From the NCBI GenBank assembly GCA_028583415.1, contig CM053266.1, positions 36,699,758-36,763,757 on the forward strand: a DNA stretch of 64,000 nucleotides, read 5' to 3'. The stretch is from Protea cynaroides. Its lineage: Eukaryota; Streptophyta; Magnoliopsida; Proteales; Proteaceae. A program made the translations under genes and the position numbers. Positions within the stretch are counted from its first letter, which is position 1. The number at the start of each line of letters is the position of its first letter. Below the pieces are notes generated by a model. That model saw only the letters and a list, made by a program, of their open reading frames with translations. It had not been told where the DNA came from and did not search any database. This document shows positions 47,601 to 59,284 of this stretch, in pieces.

Positions 47601-47869
47601 TGATTTTGGAGCCTGGTCTTCTATTGGAACAGTACTGAACTGGAACCAAGAAATAACATTTGTAATATGTACAAGTGAATTCAACAAACCATGTGTCATT
47701 CTATATTTTCTTTTGAGTTCTATTGCAGAAAAATGCAATGCTTGGGGGTGCAGTCAGTGGAGCTCTGATATCTGCAGCCAGCAACAACAATAGAGACAAG
47801 GTCGTGGTGGATGCTATAACGGGAGCTGCAGTAGCTACTGCAGCTGAGTTCCTTAATTATCTTACTTGA
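41665..47869 (+). CDS. OEP16: Outer envelope pore protein 16 (OEP16-1 type), chloroplastic
   Basis: Alpha-helical, amino-acid/amine-selective channel of the plastid outer envelope, related to Tim17/Tim22/Tim23 (PRAT family). Six coding exons, 41665-41778, 41950-42001, 43187-43218, 44941-44974, 45120-45187 and 47729-47869, all GT..AG, join in phase to 146 aa. The start MPSSRFSGSLSSPKVDFVIDM and the block KKMCKEGAHWG/TIAGVYVGMEYG are family signatures. A glycine-rich membrane segment follows in the last exon (NAMLGGAVSGALISAAS, then DAITGAAVATAAEF). Exons 3 and 4 are only 32 and 34 bases, so gene finders easily miss them. No cleavable transit peptide, as expected for outer-envelope proteins. 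Introns 2-5 contain repeats. Which OEP16 paralogue it is (1 or 2) is inferred from the N-terminus. Confidence 0.94.
42540..42765 (-). mobile_element. Copia-type LTR edge with polypurine tract, OEP16 intron 2
   Basis: On the minus strand GAGGGGGAG is followed by TGCTGGGAATAGTCCCACAT, a common copia 3' LTR start. The LTR would extend toward lower coordinates, and its far end is not defined. Flanking CTCTGATAC words on the plus strand resemble decayed primer binding sites. Confidence 0.4.
44378..44520. mobile_element. 143-bp hAT-type MITE, OEP16 intron 3
   Basis: The ends CAATGTTTTAG and CTAAAACCTTG are inverted with one mismatch. The flanks CATGGGAT (44370-44377) and CATGGTAT (44521-44528) form an 8-bp target duplication with one mismatch. 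Confidence 0.72.
44597..44613. repeat. G17 homopolymer
   Basis: Seventeen consecutive G after a T6 run, in OEP16 intron 3. Length is prone to sequencing error. Confidence 0.9.
45229..45249. repeat. (GT)n microsatellite in OEP16 intron 5
   Basis: Twenty-one bases of GT repeat, about 40 bases after the exon 5 donor. Confidence 0.9.
46164..46390. repeat. GTCGAAACCT-rich decayed element, OEP16 intron 5
   Basis: Starts CAAGGTTCTTAATCTCAG, like the MITE at 33754. At about 46231-46335 it repeats GTCGAAACCT-type words about every 12-16 bases. Similar CTCGGTCGAGA text occurs at 22752-22870. The right end is not defined. Confidence 0.5.
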
Positions 47870-50800
47870 ATGAAAAAGAGTCAGTACAACTTCCTAATAT
47901 CTGCAGATTGTAGAAAAGAAGGAAAAAGATAACACTATCTACTATTTTGATTCTCATTTTGACACAAGTCTTTGGTAAATAATGACTTTGTTCAATTATT
48001 ATCTGTATTTATAAATTCAATTGCATGTTGAAAGGATTACTACCATTATATATAATGGCAGAATGAGGGGAATCTCAGTATTAGTAATCAGCATTTGTTT
48101 TATGGAGAAGTGATATACCACAGCTTAGGGTGGTGGATTTTCCAAGGCTGTGAACTATTGAACCAAGTTGTTTTACATGGTCTTGCACAAGTATACCATG
48201 TGTTCCCACTTAGAGTTGGGAGAGTGCCTAGTAATGTTTGGAGTACTAATACACATGCATAGACAATACAGAAGATAGGTGTCACTACAAAGATGGGTGT
48301 TTGATTGAATTAGACTCAAAAACTTGACAGATGGTTAATCTTAATCATGTCCTCTCCATCCCTCAATTGGAATAGACACATCATCTCTCTACGTGACATA
48401 ATAGATCAAAACATTAACAATTAAAAGGTTGATAAAGGGGTTGTTATCCATGTAACAAGGGAATGCAACATTTCTAAAAATCGAAGACAAATCTGAGCCA
48501 TCTAATTGTATGATTTTCCCTATCTTGATCTATTCCTATTTAAAATTCGGAGACGAGATAATAATATTTAAAGTATTAGTACACATGCATGACATACACC
48601 GAAAACATGTCAATACAAGAAGAGAGTATTTAACTGAATTAATTGTCCAAATTAGACCAGTGGTTAATCCAAATCATCTCCCTAGCCATTGGTCAGAATG
48701 GAGAAAGATGCATTGTGACGTTTGAAAATATAAGACTTTTGTGAAAATAATAATTTACTTCAAAAAATGGAGAATAGTGACAATATGGAAGATTAAAGAG
48801 GAGTGACAAATTAGGTAATATTAAGAACTAATAAGTGAGAAGGAGATGGATACCTTTCAGCTCCAGTTGTAACTCATAAGCAATCATACCCTTAAAACTA
48901 AATTTCCACTCATCACATCAACCAAAAGGGCAGAGAGTATATATGGACAGAAGTTTCTAAATCTTACATTTATGATTAGTACTTGCCTAATCCTAACATT
49001 AATGTTTTTGAAATGTTTTTAAAACTAGACCCAACGTCAGACCACCTGGTCTGATTCTCCAAATGGTCCTAATTATTTAATAAAGGTTAAATTTGGACTT
49101 GAAGTACTAAACGTTTAAGGAAATAATCTCTCAAGATCTTATATTTATAAAAAAAAAAGATTTCAATTGGAAAGATATGATCTACCACCACATTTTACAT
49201 TTATTAATATTTGATTTGATATGCATGGTCGTGGCTTGTTACTTCCAGCGTGCATGAGGAGCTATTTGAATTTCTACCAAAAATAAATAATAATATATAA
49301 AAATAAATAAATAAATAATAAATAAAGAGGAGCTATCTGAATGTTTTGGAATGGAGATATATGCCTTTTTCACATAGTATTTAAAATCATGTTAACCACC
49401 ATGGCACAATATGATTTAAGATCATGCCATTAATAGTTTCAAAAGTAATATAATTAGAAGGATGAGATTCAACCATAATGTTTTAATATTTTTAATTGTT
49501 TTGATTTGGATTATGACTCTTTAATTAGTATTTTAAATCTTTCGCAAATACAATGGTACAACCTGGAATAAGAACAAACAATTAATCCCAATTATAATTG
49601 GTAGGATATAATCTAATTATTATATTTCAGAATTTTTAGACTTTTTGTTTTGCATCATGATCGTACATTTGCATTTTAAATTATGACAAATACAAAAATA
49701 AAGTCTGATATATGATTGGATCATCCAAAGCATCCAATAACATGATTAAAATATTATTTTATAAGATGCAAGATCAAATGATTTTGGACTTGATGGGAAA
49801 GAAATGATGGAGAAACACTGTTTTCATACTTGAGCTCTTCTAAACCATAACAATCAAAAGTATAAAGCAAAATGTTTTGTGTACAACCGTGAATTCGATG
49901 CACAAAAACTAGCTCCATAAAACAGTATAACTATCAGCAAATTATTAAATAGGGTCCATAAAATAAAAATAATATAATTATAAGCTAATTATTAAATAGG
50001 GGCATAGGGTTCATAAAATAATATAACTATAAACTGATTATTAAATAGGGAAAATGGTTCCTACAAGTGATAGGAACCCATTCTCATATGCACCTTAAAA
50101 TAGAACTTATTTAAGAACTTGGGTTCTTTGTCTTGTTATGTGATTCCTACATTAGTGCAGGAGATGAACATGAATACCTAACACTAAAAAGGGCAAGGTG
50201 ATCATTTCACCTCTTCAAATGAAAAGACTTTATATATCAAAAAGAAGATGAATTCAATTTTCTTTAAATAAATATTTAATTATTTATTTTATTTCCAATA
50301 TAATATACGATTAATCATTCCTACCACGAAAAAAGAAAAGAATTAATATTATCTTAGTAGAGGAAACTCATATAGGAGGAGCCAATCCCCAAAATTCCTA
50401 ATAAAGTGGGACCAAAGTTCATTGATAAATAGATACAGTCCATCTCAAATGCAGTGACAAATTAACCTAGTCTTGACTCTTGAAGAGGTTAGGTGAAAGA
50501 TCAAATGAGTTTTTCTTCCTTTTTAACAATGGCAGTGCATTATTCTTAAATGGATAAGGATGTAAATGTAAATCAGATTTTAATTGCTCTCTAGAATTGT
50601 TAAATCTTTAAGGACCGTGGGATTCGTATTAAATAACGGTGAATCATGTTAGGTAACGATGAAGACGACTGGCGGGATCAGCATTAACGTCGGATTTACA
50701 TCGTCTCCTCCCCATGGTTCTGGGACCAGCATTAACGTCCATCACCATCCGCCATCGAAGACCTCAAAACAAAGACAGACAGACAGCGACAACACTGACC

Positions 50801-51287
50801 AACCACAGAAATCTCGGCTTACTCGAAATAAGACGCCCCTGATTTGAATGATTTTCAATCAGTTGTTCGTTGAGTCATTCACATGTCTCCCATCATCAAA
50901 GTTTAAAAAGTTGAAACAGATCATAAAAAAAATCACTCAAAGAGAAGAAGCAAGCAAATGGAAAATTAAAATCTAGAAAGGGGTTAAAATTCATCCATTT
51001 TCATGCATTAAAACCTCTTTCTCCGAAGAGTTACACACGATCATAAGTTACTGGGATTCAAAGATACTTAAAAAAAGCAGCCATGAAAGCACTGCAACTC
51101 CCAAAGAGGGTTACAAGATCTAAGGCTACTTTATTTTTCACGAAGCTTTTCTAACAAAACACTACTAGAAATAGAAAAGCTTGACACTAGACCGACACCA
51201 ACACACTTTTTAAGGTACCATACTAATTGTACTTGGTATATATTATTCATAAACAGCTACTCAGTCATCCTTCTCGGACTCTGTCTC
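47870..51287. other. Intergenic DNA between OEP16 and the metallothionein (3' to 3')
   Basis: AT-rich with no recognised gene. A diverged tandem duplication covers about 48240-48380 and 48575-48700 (ACTAATACACATGCAT, then GGTTAATC..AATCAT). ATTAAATAGGG segments repeat three times at about 49943-50050. The 62-codon ORF at 50659 has no domain. Confidence 0.55.
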
Positions 51288-51734
51288 TCATTTGCAGGTG
51301 CAAGGATCGCAGGTGCAGTTAGATCCGCACTTGCAGCCACCGTTCTCGGCTCCAACGCCCATCTCGGACGCCTCAAAGTGTCTGTCCAACCAAATTCATT
51401 GCATTTTTCATTAGTCACAGAATAGAATTACCGATAATATATAAACTAGGGCATAAGAAATATAGAACGGTACATACGATTTCTCAGGAGCGACCCCAAC
51501 AATCATGGTCTCTGTGGTTGTGCTCTCTCCGGAGAAAGAGAAGTCCGGGTACATCTTGCATCTGCAGATCAGAGCAACAAAAACCACATGAATTCAACCC
51601 CCATAAAATCTAAACAAGGTTTTTACAAGGGGAAAAGGGAAAACAAGAGAAGAGATCGGATTTCCATACCCTCCGCAGCCGCTGCCGCACTTGCAGCCAG
51701 ACCCGCATCCACAGTTTCCTCCGCAGCAAGACAT
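51288..51734 (-). CDS. MT2: Type 2 metallothionein
   Basis: Small cytosolic cysteine-rich protein that binds Cu and Zn and buffers metals and oxidants. Coding exons are 51670-51734, 51478-51561 and 51288-51381, GT..AG borders, phases 2 and 2, giving 80 aa. The N-terminal domain starts MSCCGGNCGCGSGCKCGSGC and continues GGCKMYPD, the type 2 signature with 8 cysteines. A Cys-free linker of about 40 residues follows. The C-terminal domain has six cysteines (GGCKCGSNCTCDPCTCK), making 14 in all. The arrangement of three short exons is as expected. A TATA box lies at 51851-51856 on the same strand, with a G-box just upstream and a GTAC cluster further up, so metal- and stress-responsive expression is plausible. 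Confidence 0.97.
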
Positions 51735-51850
51735 TTTGTTATGTAGGTAATGGAAGAAGAAGGGCTACAAAGGATAAGAAAACGCTTGCAGAAAACAATG
51801 GAATTCGAGAGTGCTCTGATTTGCAGAAGATAGCTGCTGCTTGACTCCAA

Positions 51851-51910
51851 TTTATAGAGGAGGTTATGTCCTCGAGGAAAGAGAGAGCGGTAGTATCCGC
51901 CATACACGTG
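51851..51910 (-). promoter_or_regulatory. Metallothionein core promoter: TATA box and G-box
   Basis: The minus strand reads CTATAAATT, with TATAAA at 51851-51856, about 117 bases before the ATG. A palindromic CACGTG at 51905-51910 lies about 50 bases upstream of the TATA box. G-box/ABRE-type sites are common in stress-induced plant promoters; regulation here is inferred. Confidence 0.65.
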
Positions 51911-52086
51911 TCAGCATCCCTGACCGACAAAAAATTTGTTGCTTATGGTCTTCAAAAACTCCCCAAAAGCTACGAATTCGTAGCACAGCCACCCACCTCC
52001 CTCCTCCACTCCTTCACCACCTGTATTGGTTGAGGATTCAGATGGGTCCCATACTATATTGATGGTGATGAACTCTCTTGTAGGAA

Positions 52087-52113
52087 GTACATGTACATGA
52101 ACCCGTACCGTAC
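52087..52113 (-). promoter_or_regulatory. Cluster of four GTAC motifs upstream of the metallothionein
   Basis: GTAC occurs at 52087-52090, 52093-52096, 52105-52108 and 52110-52113, four copies in 27 bases and about 235 bases upstream of the TATA box. GTAC is the core of the copper-response element bound by SPL7/CRR1-type SBP factors. GTAC is its own reverse complement, so orientation is undefined. Confidence 0.4.
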
Positions 52114-54276
52114 ACGTAAGGTGATCCGAATTTGTATTCACTTCATCGTGGTTGAAGTAGTCTTAATCTATCATTTTATACTAGGTTGGTCTAATCTTTA
52201 TGATAAAATTTTATTTTTAAATGTAATAATTATATATTTTATTTTTATTTTTAAATAATAATATTTATGGAGTTATATTTATTATTATGTTATCCATTGA
52301 GGAAAATTAATATAATAGGATGATGATTGATGAAGGTGTGTTCATGGCAGATTAAAATAAAAAATAAAATAAAAGAAAAAAAAATTTGTTGTCATCCCTT
52401 TTTTGGGTTTATGTGAACACCGACTTCTTTTTGCCGTGACTTTCTTGTTATCGGCTTCGACATCAAGATAAGTGGATAGAGAAAATGCAATACAGACAAG
52501 TGTGAGAAATGCATTGGAGACAAGTGTGAGAAAGTTACGTTTCTCTCTCCGATTATTCTCAAATTATTGTACCAAATATGTTTAATAAGATGTTTCTGGA
52601 AGGAGGATCAACCTAGACTCTGATATACTATTTTATCCTCATATATGAGACAAATGGTTGTAATAATAATATAACATTGTCATGATCCGCGATTCATTCC
52701 ATTTACATGAACTATGGATTGGTACATAAGTTGGTGAGTTATAAATAATCTAAAATCCTCTCTAATTGTACATATTTAGGATTTACTAAAAACCTCTACA
52801 TTTATATAAATTTTCTCCAGATTTATCTATGGAGGTGGGAATGTTCTAAAACCCAATATTATATAATGTTCTTAACTGTTGGATAGGAGACACTTGTATA
52901 GATCTTAGCCATTTATTGTACCTTTTGATGCTTATAAATAAGACTGGTCTGATCATTTGGCCAAGGTACTCCACATTCAAGCAACCAAGCAGCTTATAAA
53001 AAGAAATCATTTACAATAGAGTTCTTTCTTTTTAAAGTTCTCTTATGTGCTTTCTTCTTTCTTTAGTTAGGTTAACTTAGTACTATAAATAGACTTGTGA
53101 GTGACTAAGTATCGGCATGGCTGGCTTAGTTACACTAAGGCCGTGACAAATGATGTTATAATTTTATTATTTTAAATTTTATTAGATTTTAAATATTATT
53201 TTATTATTTTACAAGTGGGTTGAGGAGGTGTCTTTTCCTAATAGGAATTTTTACAAGAGGTGTTAAAGGGGCGTGTCTCTTCCTAATAGACACCTTTATC
53301 AGAGGTGTTGAAGGATTTGTCTCTTCCTAATAGACACCTAATTAAGTAAACCATGAAAATAAATGCAACACTTTTCGGATTTTTAAGGTTGTTTTATCTC
53401 GGAAATCGATTTGCATAGGATCCTATTTGCACCATAAGGGGGCGATTACGATTGTAAGGAGAGTAGTCTGGACTACTACGCAACCCTACCATTCATTTGC
53501 TGCATGTGATACAACAATTTAATGGGGTTTTGATGCTTATTTTGGTGAGTTCATGGATGCTTACATGGAGTATTTGAGTAAATAATTTTTTTTATAAAAT
53601 CATTTTTTTATAATTATTTACAATTCCTTATTTCATGATCATCTCATGCCCAAGATGATGTTTATGGTGCATAATTTACAACACGAAAATTAAGATGGAG
53701 TAATGTTGGGTATAAATACTATCGGTCAATGGAAGCACGATACGTGATCGTTTCTTCGCCTCCAGCCATTAGGGGTATAACTGTCTTTTTACTAAAATGA
53801 CACTTAAAAGTATATCCAGCATTGTCTACTAAAGTCAGGCGCACAATTGACCACCGATACTTCGAACTTGTACTGGAAAGGCACGTGGGATCCAAATCAG
53901 ATTCTTATAAATAGGGCCTGATTCTATCTCTCATCATTATCTTTGACCAGTTCTTACTTTCTATTGTTCCGTCATTGGGATGATCTAGGGGTCGAAAGTC
54001 CGACCTCATTTGTTCTTTTTTCTTTTCATTTGCATATAAGTCCCACCTCGGTAGGTCTCGAACTATCCTTAATAGTCAATATTTATGATTTATCGGTCAG
54101 CTATTATATGTTTTGGAAAGAATAGTCTAATCCATCAAAAAAAAAATATATAGAAAAACCAAACATGCAAATAAAAAAATTGTAAAGTTGTTACTATAGT
54201 CTTTTTCTTTGGGTGAGACTAGAAAACTCTCGTATACACTGTCAACTTTCGTTCATATTAATCATTTTTTTTTGTT

Positions 54277-54421
54277 CAGATTATATAAGCTGTGCAAATA
54301 TGGTACAATCAAATGGGGAGCAGGCCAGTGCAGGCTTTTTTTTTTTCTTCTTCGATCAGATTATATAAGCTGTGCAAATCTAGTGCAATCAAATGGGTAG
54401 CATGAGCAGGCCCGTGCAGGC
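54277..54421. repeat. 80-bp tandem duplication
   Basis: CAGATTATATAAGCTGTGCA starts both copies at 54277 and 54357. The text continues in both with AATCAAATGGG..AGCAGGCC.GTGCAGG. Confidence 0.88.
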
Positions 54422-54729
54422 AACAACTCATCTGGGCATTGGTTTAATTATAATTTGTAAAAGTTAGTAATGATGAAATATATATTTTTAAATTTTATGA
54501 TAGTCCTAGATGATGAATAGGAGTGAGCATGTACTCATTGATGCAGGGGTTGCATTATTAGATTTCACCAAAAGAAAAAAAAATATGCAACTGCTTTATT
54601 GGATGGATGGATTTGGATTTAATTTGATTTAAAAGCAGAAGTATATCATAGTCAATGAGGTAGAGTGATTGAACTCCAAAAGATGCATCCTTCCCCACTT
54701 AGTTGATGTGGGATTAAGAGTAGTAGGAT

Positions 54730-55316
54730 CATAGTTAGTAAATATACGTATAATACGTGTTTTAAATACGTACTATTTTTTAAACGAGTTTTTTTTCAGA
54801 TTTTTCCAAATATACATAGAGAGTCTCGTAACATTTTTTTTTAAAATAATGAAATGTATTATACCCATTTAATATGCGTATGGCATATTAAATGCGTATA
54901 ATACGATGACAATTATTAAAAAATAATAAATTAAAAAATAAATCGTAAAAAAGAACCCTAAAGACTACTATCGTGGGTTCTGTTTCCCAAAGTAAAACAG
55001 AACCCTCCATCCCTTCCACGGCCATTGGTGACTCTAGCAACTAAGTCCTAAATTCACGATTTATTATCCAAATCCCATCCCCGTCGACTTATTCCCCAAT
55101 TCCCTTCTATGGCCGTTGGCATGTAAGGCTCCTACAAGCATATAAGTCGTCTGCAGCACTGTCAATTTGAGCTTTGATCTTCTGCATATAATACGTTTCA
55201 TTATTTTAAAAAAAAAGTTACAAAACTCTCTACGTATATCGAAAAAATATGGAAAAATCGTTTAAAAAAACGGTACGCATATAATACATGTACTATACGC
55301 ATATTTACTAACTATG
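54730..55316. mobile_element. TIR element with long inverted arms, relative of 7025-7910
   Basis: The ends CATAGTTAGTAAATATACG and its complement match the family at 7025. Inverted similarity extends about 130 bases into each side, through ATAATGAAA..TATTATA text. The non-palindromic centre at about 54945-55185 differs in composition. Flanking 8-mers AGTAGGAT and AACAGGAG match at only 5 of 8, so the target duplication is weak. Confidence 0.65.
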
Positions 55317-55395
55317 AACAGGAGATTCAAAAGCTCTACAGTATTTTTTTTTTTTTTTTTTGGTAAAAAAAATAAAGGCACTGCAGTGTTGAACC

Positions 55396-55852
55396 CATAG
55401 TTAGTAAATACTTACAGTGAAAATTTTATACATTTTATATATAAAAACTTTTCAGAACTATAATAATTTAGTGTTTATGTTTGATGGGATGATGATTTTT
55501 TACTTTATATGTTTGATGGGATAATGGTTTTTCACTTTATATGTTTGATGGGATGATAATTTTGTGTGGGATTTCATGGATTGAAAGGTTTTTTTATATT
55601 TATAATTATATGTATACGTTAATATTTTATTTGTTGAATGCTATAGATGTTTATTACATAGTAAATATATGTCCGTATTTTTTGTCCCGATTTTTCTAGG
55701 CTACTGTATTAAACACGTATTAAACGCGTACCGTATTAATGTCGTACACGTTTTTTTAAAATGGATTATTAGTCCCCGTATCAAAGTCTGACTCCGTTTA
55801 ATACCCGTACGTATCCGTATCCGACTTTTTGCTGTATCTGAACTTACTAAGT
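55396..55852. mobile_element. Third, degraded copy of the CATAGTTAGTAAATA element family
   Basis: Begins CATAGTTAGTAAATAC at 55396 and ends approximately at ...TGAACTTACTAAG near 55852. Typical AAACACGTATTAAACGCG text lies near the right side. A three-unit 31-bp repeat (TATGTTTGATGGG at 55476, 55508 and 55539) lies inside. Confidence 0.4.
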
Positions 55853-56661
55853 GGGACTCCATTGAAGCTCACATTAGTTCCAAAGTGAAAATAATCATCT
55901 TCGTTGACATATCTAATTCAAAAACTTAAAATTATTATATAGAAAGACCAATTAGTATGTGAACTGTGAAGGTATCTAAGGTCCCAAATTTGATCATTAT
56001 TTTGGATAATTATACATAAATGTTTCATGAATATTTATAATGTTCTGATATCACGTTAAAGTATTCCATCCAAAAACTTAAGCTATTAGATAGAGAAACC
56101 AACACTAAAGCATGCATTAATTTGAAGTCCCGCAATGTTTTTCAATATTATGAAATTATTCTCAACAATTTCCTTGGATTCCTTAACCACTTTATGAAAG
56201 AAATTAAAAGAACGGTTTTGGTTTTCTCTCTTTTTCATTAATCAATCAATACAATCCGTTTTCTATGAAAAGAATAATCAAAAGAAGAAGATTGTTTCAA
56301 AGTGAAAAGTGTGCTTTTTTACTACTGAGAGAACTTTATAATATAAAAGTATAATTCTGTCTTCAACTTTCAATGGCAGGAGGAGCTAGTTAAGGAACAA
56401 ACATTAATTAATGAGGAAAAAAAAGAAAGAAGAAAGGCATAGGAGCAGTAGCAGTACAGTGATAGTCTTTGATCGATATTCAGCAGGCCACAGAGCAGTG
56501 GCCACCACCCACATGGTTACAGTAGTACTGATCTTGGCTTTTTGAGTGATAGTGGTAGTGGTGGTCCCGGAGAGGTTTCCATCCTTCCATTGTGGAGGAG
56601 GATTTGCCAACTTTTCTATGACTTAAGAAAGAAGAATGAAAGACCATCATTTCCACTGTCT

Positions 56662-56690
56662 TTCTTCTTCTTCTTCTTCTTCTTCTTCTT
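56662..56690. repeat. (TTC)n microsatellite
   Basis: About nine TTC triplets followed by an interrupted copy. Confidence 0.9.
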
Positions 56691-56814
56691 TCTTCTACTG
56701 CTATTCATCCTGAATATTTCATCATCTTTATCTTTTTTCTGAAAGGAAGGTCAAGGACGTAAGGCAGTTAGTCACCATTGATAATATAATATAGACTTAC
56801 ACAGCTTGTTGGGC

Positions 56815-57070
56815 TGTCAAAATCAATTGAAAAAAATGCTTGTTGGGGTGTCAAAATCAATTGAAAAAATCAGATCAAATCGAACACAAGTGTTATTGTC
56901 TGATATTAGACTTGGTTTTTAGAGACCCATGAAAAACTAAAACCAGACCGACCGAAATAATAAGATTGATCGAATGGAACCAAATTCAACCAATAATAAC
57001 TCAATAATGGACTGATATTAGACTTGGTTTTTAGAGACCCATGAAAAAACTGGAACCTTTTTTAATAATT
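56815..57070. repeat. Two nested local duplications
   Basis: CTTGTTGGG.TGTCAAAATCAATTGAAAAAA occurs twice about 38 bases apart near 56818. CTGATATTAGACTTGGTTTTTAGAGACCC occurs near 56900 and again near 57011. Confidence 0.8.
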
Positions 57071-57657
57071 CAGATCAAACTAAAGCCAGACCGAACCAAT
57101 CGATTCATTCCCTTTCACACCTAATTTGATGGATTCAAATCGTCTCCTCCCTCGTGATATATATAGTAAAGCAAACTTGGCAGTAGATGTGCTTTGGTCT
57201 CTGACTACAGTTCCTCCTCTTCATAACCCAAGAGAAATTAGATGGCAATACGAACACAAATTCAACTTCTTATTTCCCAAAAATCATTGAATGGTGAGGA
57301 TTGAGATTGACAACGTAGGAGAAACTGATAAAATAAGGTCTAGATGTGACCACATTTGGATACCTCTAAATGGATATGAGCTTGAATCAAATTTGAAATT
57401 TTCAACTATTCATTTATATACTTGACTGGACCTTCCTCCCCTTGGCTTCGATCTTTGTTTCTCAATTGTCATGATTTTCTTTTCTTCATTCTCTAAAATC
57501 AGTCAAATTTTCAAGAATACTCTATTTTCGGTAAAATCTTCCAGAAAATCATTAACTATTAGTTTTTTAATTTTCTAGATTATTTGAATTTGTATTCGTA
57601 TACCCCTAAACGAAAACAGATGCGAAGAATCAAATCTGGTCCCTAACCACGAGCTAC

Positions 57658-57658
<1 letters not shown>

Positions 57659-57689
<31 letters not shown>
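57659..57689. repeat. A31 homopolymer
   Basis: Thirty-one consecutive A. Confidence 0.9.
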
Positions 57690-57691
<2 letters not shown>

Positions 57692-58922
57692 AGTGAAATT
57701 GATCAAATTGGGTGAATCAAGATTGTTTGAGCAGAAGAGGTGGTTTTTTTTTTTTTTTTGATTAAAAGCAGAAGAGTTTAATAATATATAAATTTTAGGT
57801 CCTTCAATCATATAAAGTTGCAATGTATTTCACTTATTCTCTTGTACTTTTTGATGGTCCAACAAAGAAAGGGTGTCACCCAAACAAAGATAGGACATGA
57901 GGTAAATCCAACGAAAGGTGGGCTCAACGGCCAGCTATAGATGGGTAAGGGTTAACTTATTCCCAGACGAACCAGCCCATCCATCGAAGCTTTACGAGCA
58001 AGGGAAGGTAGGTAGGCCCGGAATGTATTTAACCTTTTTTGTTGTACTTTTTGATGGTCCCAATGTTTATTTTTCTATTTTTTTAACTGCTTGTGTAGTT
58101 TGTACTGAACACCGGGTTAACACATGAGCATGTGGCAGTCTTATGAATAAAAGTTGGACTCCATTTGACTTGCCCAGTTGCACATTAATTTCAATTCCAC
58201 CCTCCCCTTTTTTGAAATGAAAAAACATAATGAATGTCATGGAGGTTAGCAAATTATCATCAGAAATGTTAGAAACTTGAGGATTTTCAACCCTAGAACA
58301 AGAACGATGCTTTAAATACAATGGAAATGGACCAAAAGAGATAATAGGGTTTGGAACAGTATCTTTCCTAAGTCCGTTGATAGAGAAACCCTGGCTTGAA
58401 CTTGAAATCTTCTCACCAACTCTCTTATGCATTCCTTCTTATGGGAAATTGGAATATGTGTACGTGTGGCTGTAGGGACTTCAATGAGTTGGGTCAAAAA
58501 AACCCCATAACCAAGACTAGGCCCAATAACCAGGTTATTTATTAATGAGACCAGTTGATAGCAGCTCAGGATTAGAGCAGCCCACAAGAATTCTAACAAT
58601 GAATTTCTCAGTACCATGGCACACTTTGAGTCTAGCCCCATGCGATAGAGGACATCACATTCATTTCACTAGTAAATTTTTCTATTTAATATAATTTTTT
58701 CATAAGTTAAAAACATAATTTAAAATAATAAACATGCCATATCCTCCAACATACAATAGTACACCGAATTGTTTTTTTATTTTATTTTTGTCATGTAAAA
58801 GCAGGGTAAAAAAATAAAGTTCAATTAAGCTGATGTCTATGGCACCCCAAGGTTAGCCTCTCGATAGATTTCCCCATTCAATCCAATTCACGAAGCATTA
58901 AGGGCAAAACAGAGCACTTTAG

Positions 58923-59053
58923 GCTATCTTTGGATGTCAAGGAAAGAAAAGAAAAAACAATATAAGACAAAAGTAATGATGACACAATGATTTATTTTAT
59001 GTGTCTATCTCTCTTCTCCATTTGAAAATTTTTCTTTTCTTGACATCCAAACA
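58923..59053. mobile_element. MITE-like element, TIR TTTGGATGTCAAG
   Basis: CTTTGGATGTCAAGGAAAGAAAAG near 58929 is mirrored by CTTTTCTTGACATCCAAACAC near 59034. The target duplication is unclear. Confidence 0.5.
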
Positions 59054-59284
59054 CCTGTCAGTTTTTGTGGCATTGAAGCAAAGAATCCAACATAGTGAAA
59101 CACTTCCTTCATTAACTATACAATGTATCTCAATTTTTACAAGAATTTTCCTTTCTCTATATTCATTTACATCTATACAATGTTTTTCACCGAAGAAACC
59201 CTATTAGTTACACAAAAATAAGAAGGCAACACTTTTTATGTAACTGAAAACAATGCAGTGCACACCCTTAGAAAAAGTACCTAA

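Larger units (their letters stand above)
51735..59284. other. Repeat-rich intergenic DNA between the metallothionein and the TRM-like gene
   Basis: After the metallothionein promoter I see no credible gene across about 7 kb. It contains tandem segments at about 53225-53340 (CTTCCTAATAGACACCT), an 80-bp duplication at 54277, TIR elements at 54730-55316 and about 55396, and tandem repeats at 55476-55570. Duplicated patches lie at 56815-57070, with a (TTC)n at 56662, an A31 run at 57659 and a MITE-like element at about 58923. Confidence 0.5.

Noticed and set aside
36859..47869. Functional link between neighbouring TIM9 (import chaperone) and OEP16 (Tim17/22/23-related channel)
   Set aside because: Different organelles, separate promoters more than 3 kb apart; adjacency is most likely coincidence.
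50659..50847. 62-codon ORF with His/Pro/Thr-rich product
   Set aside because: No domain, no signal peptide and low complexity; probably chance.
56404..56610. 68-codon minus-strand ORF, Thr-rich then hydrophobic
   Set aside because: Polar end first and hydrophobic end last, poly-T/poly-A driven, next to a (TTC)n repeat. No recognisable peptide family.
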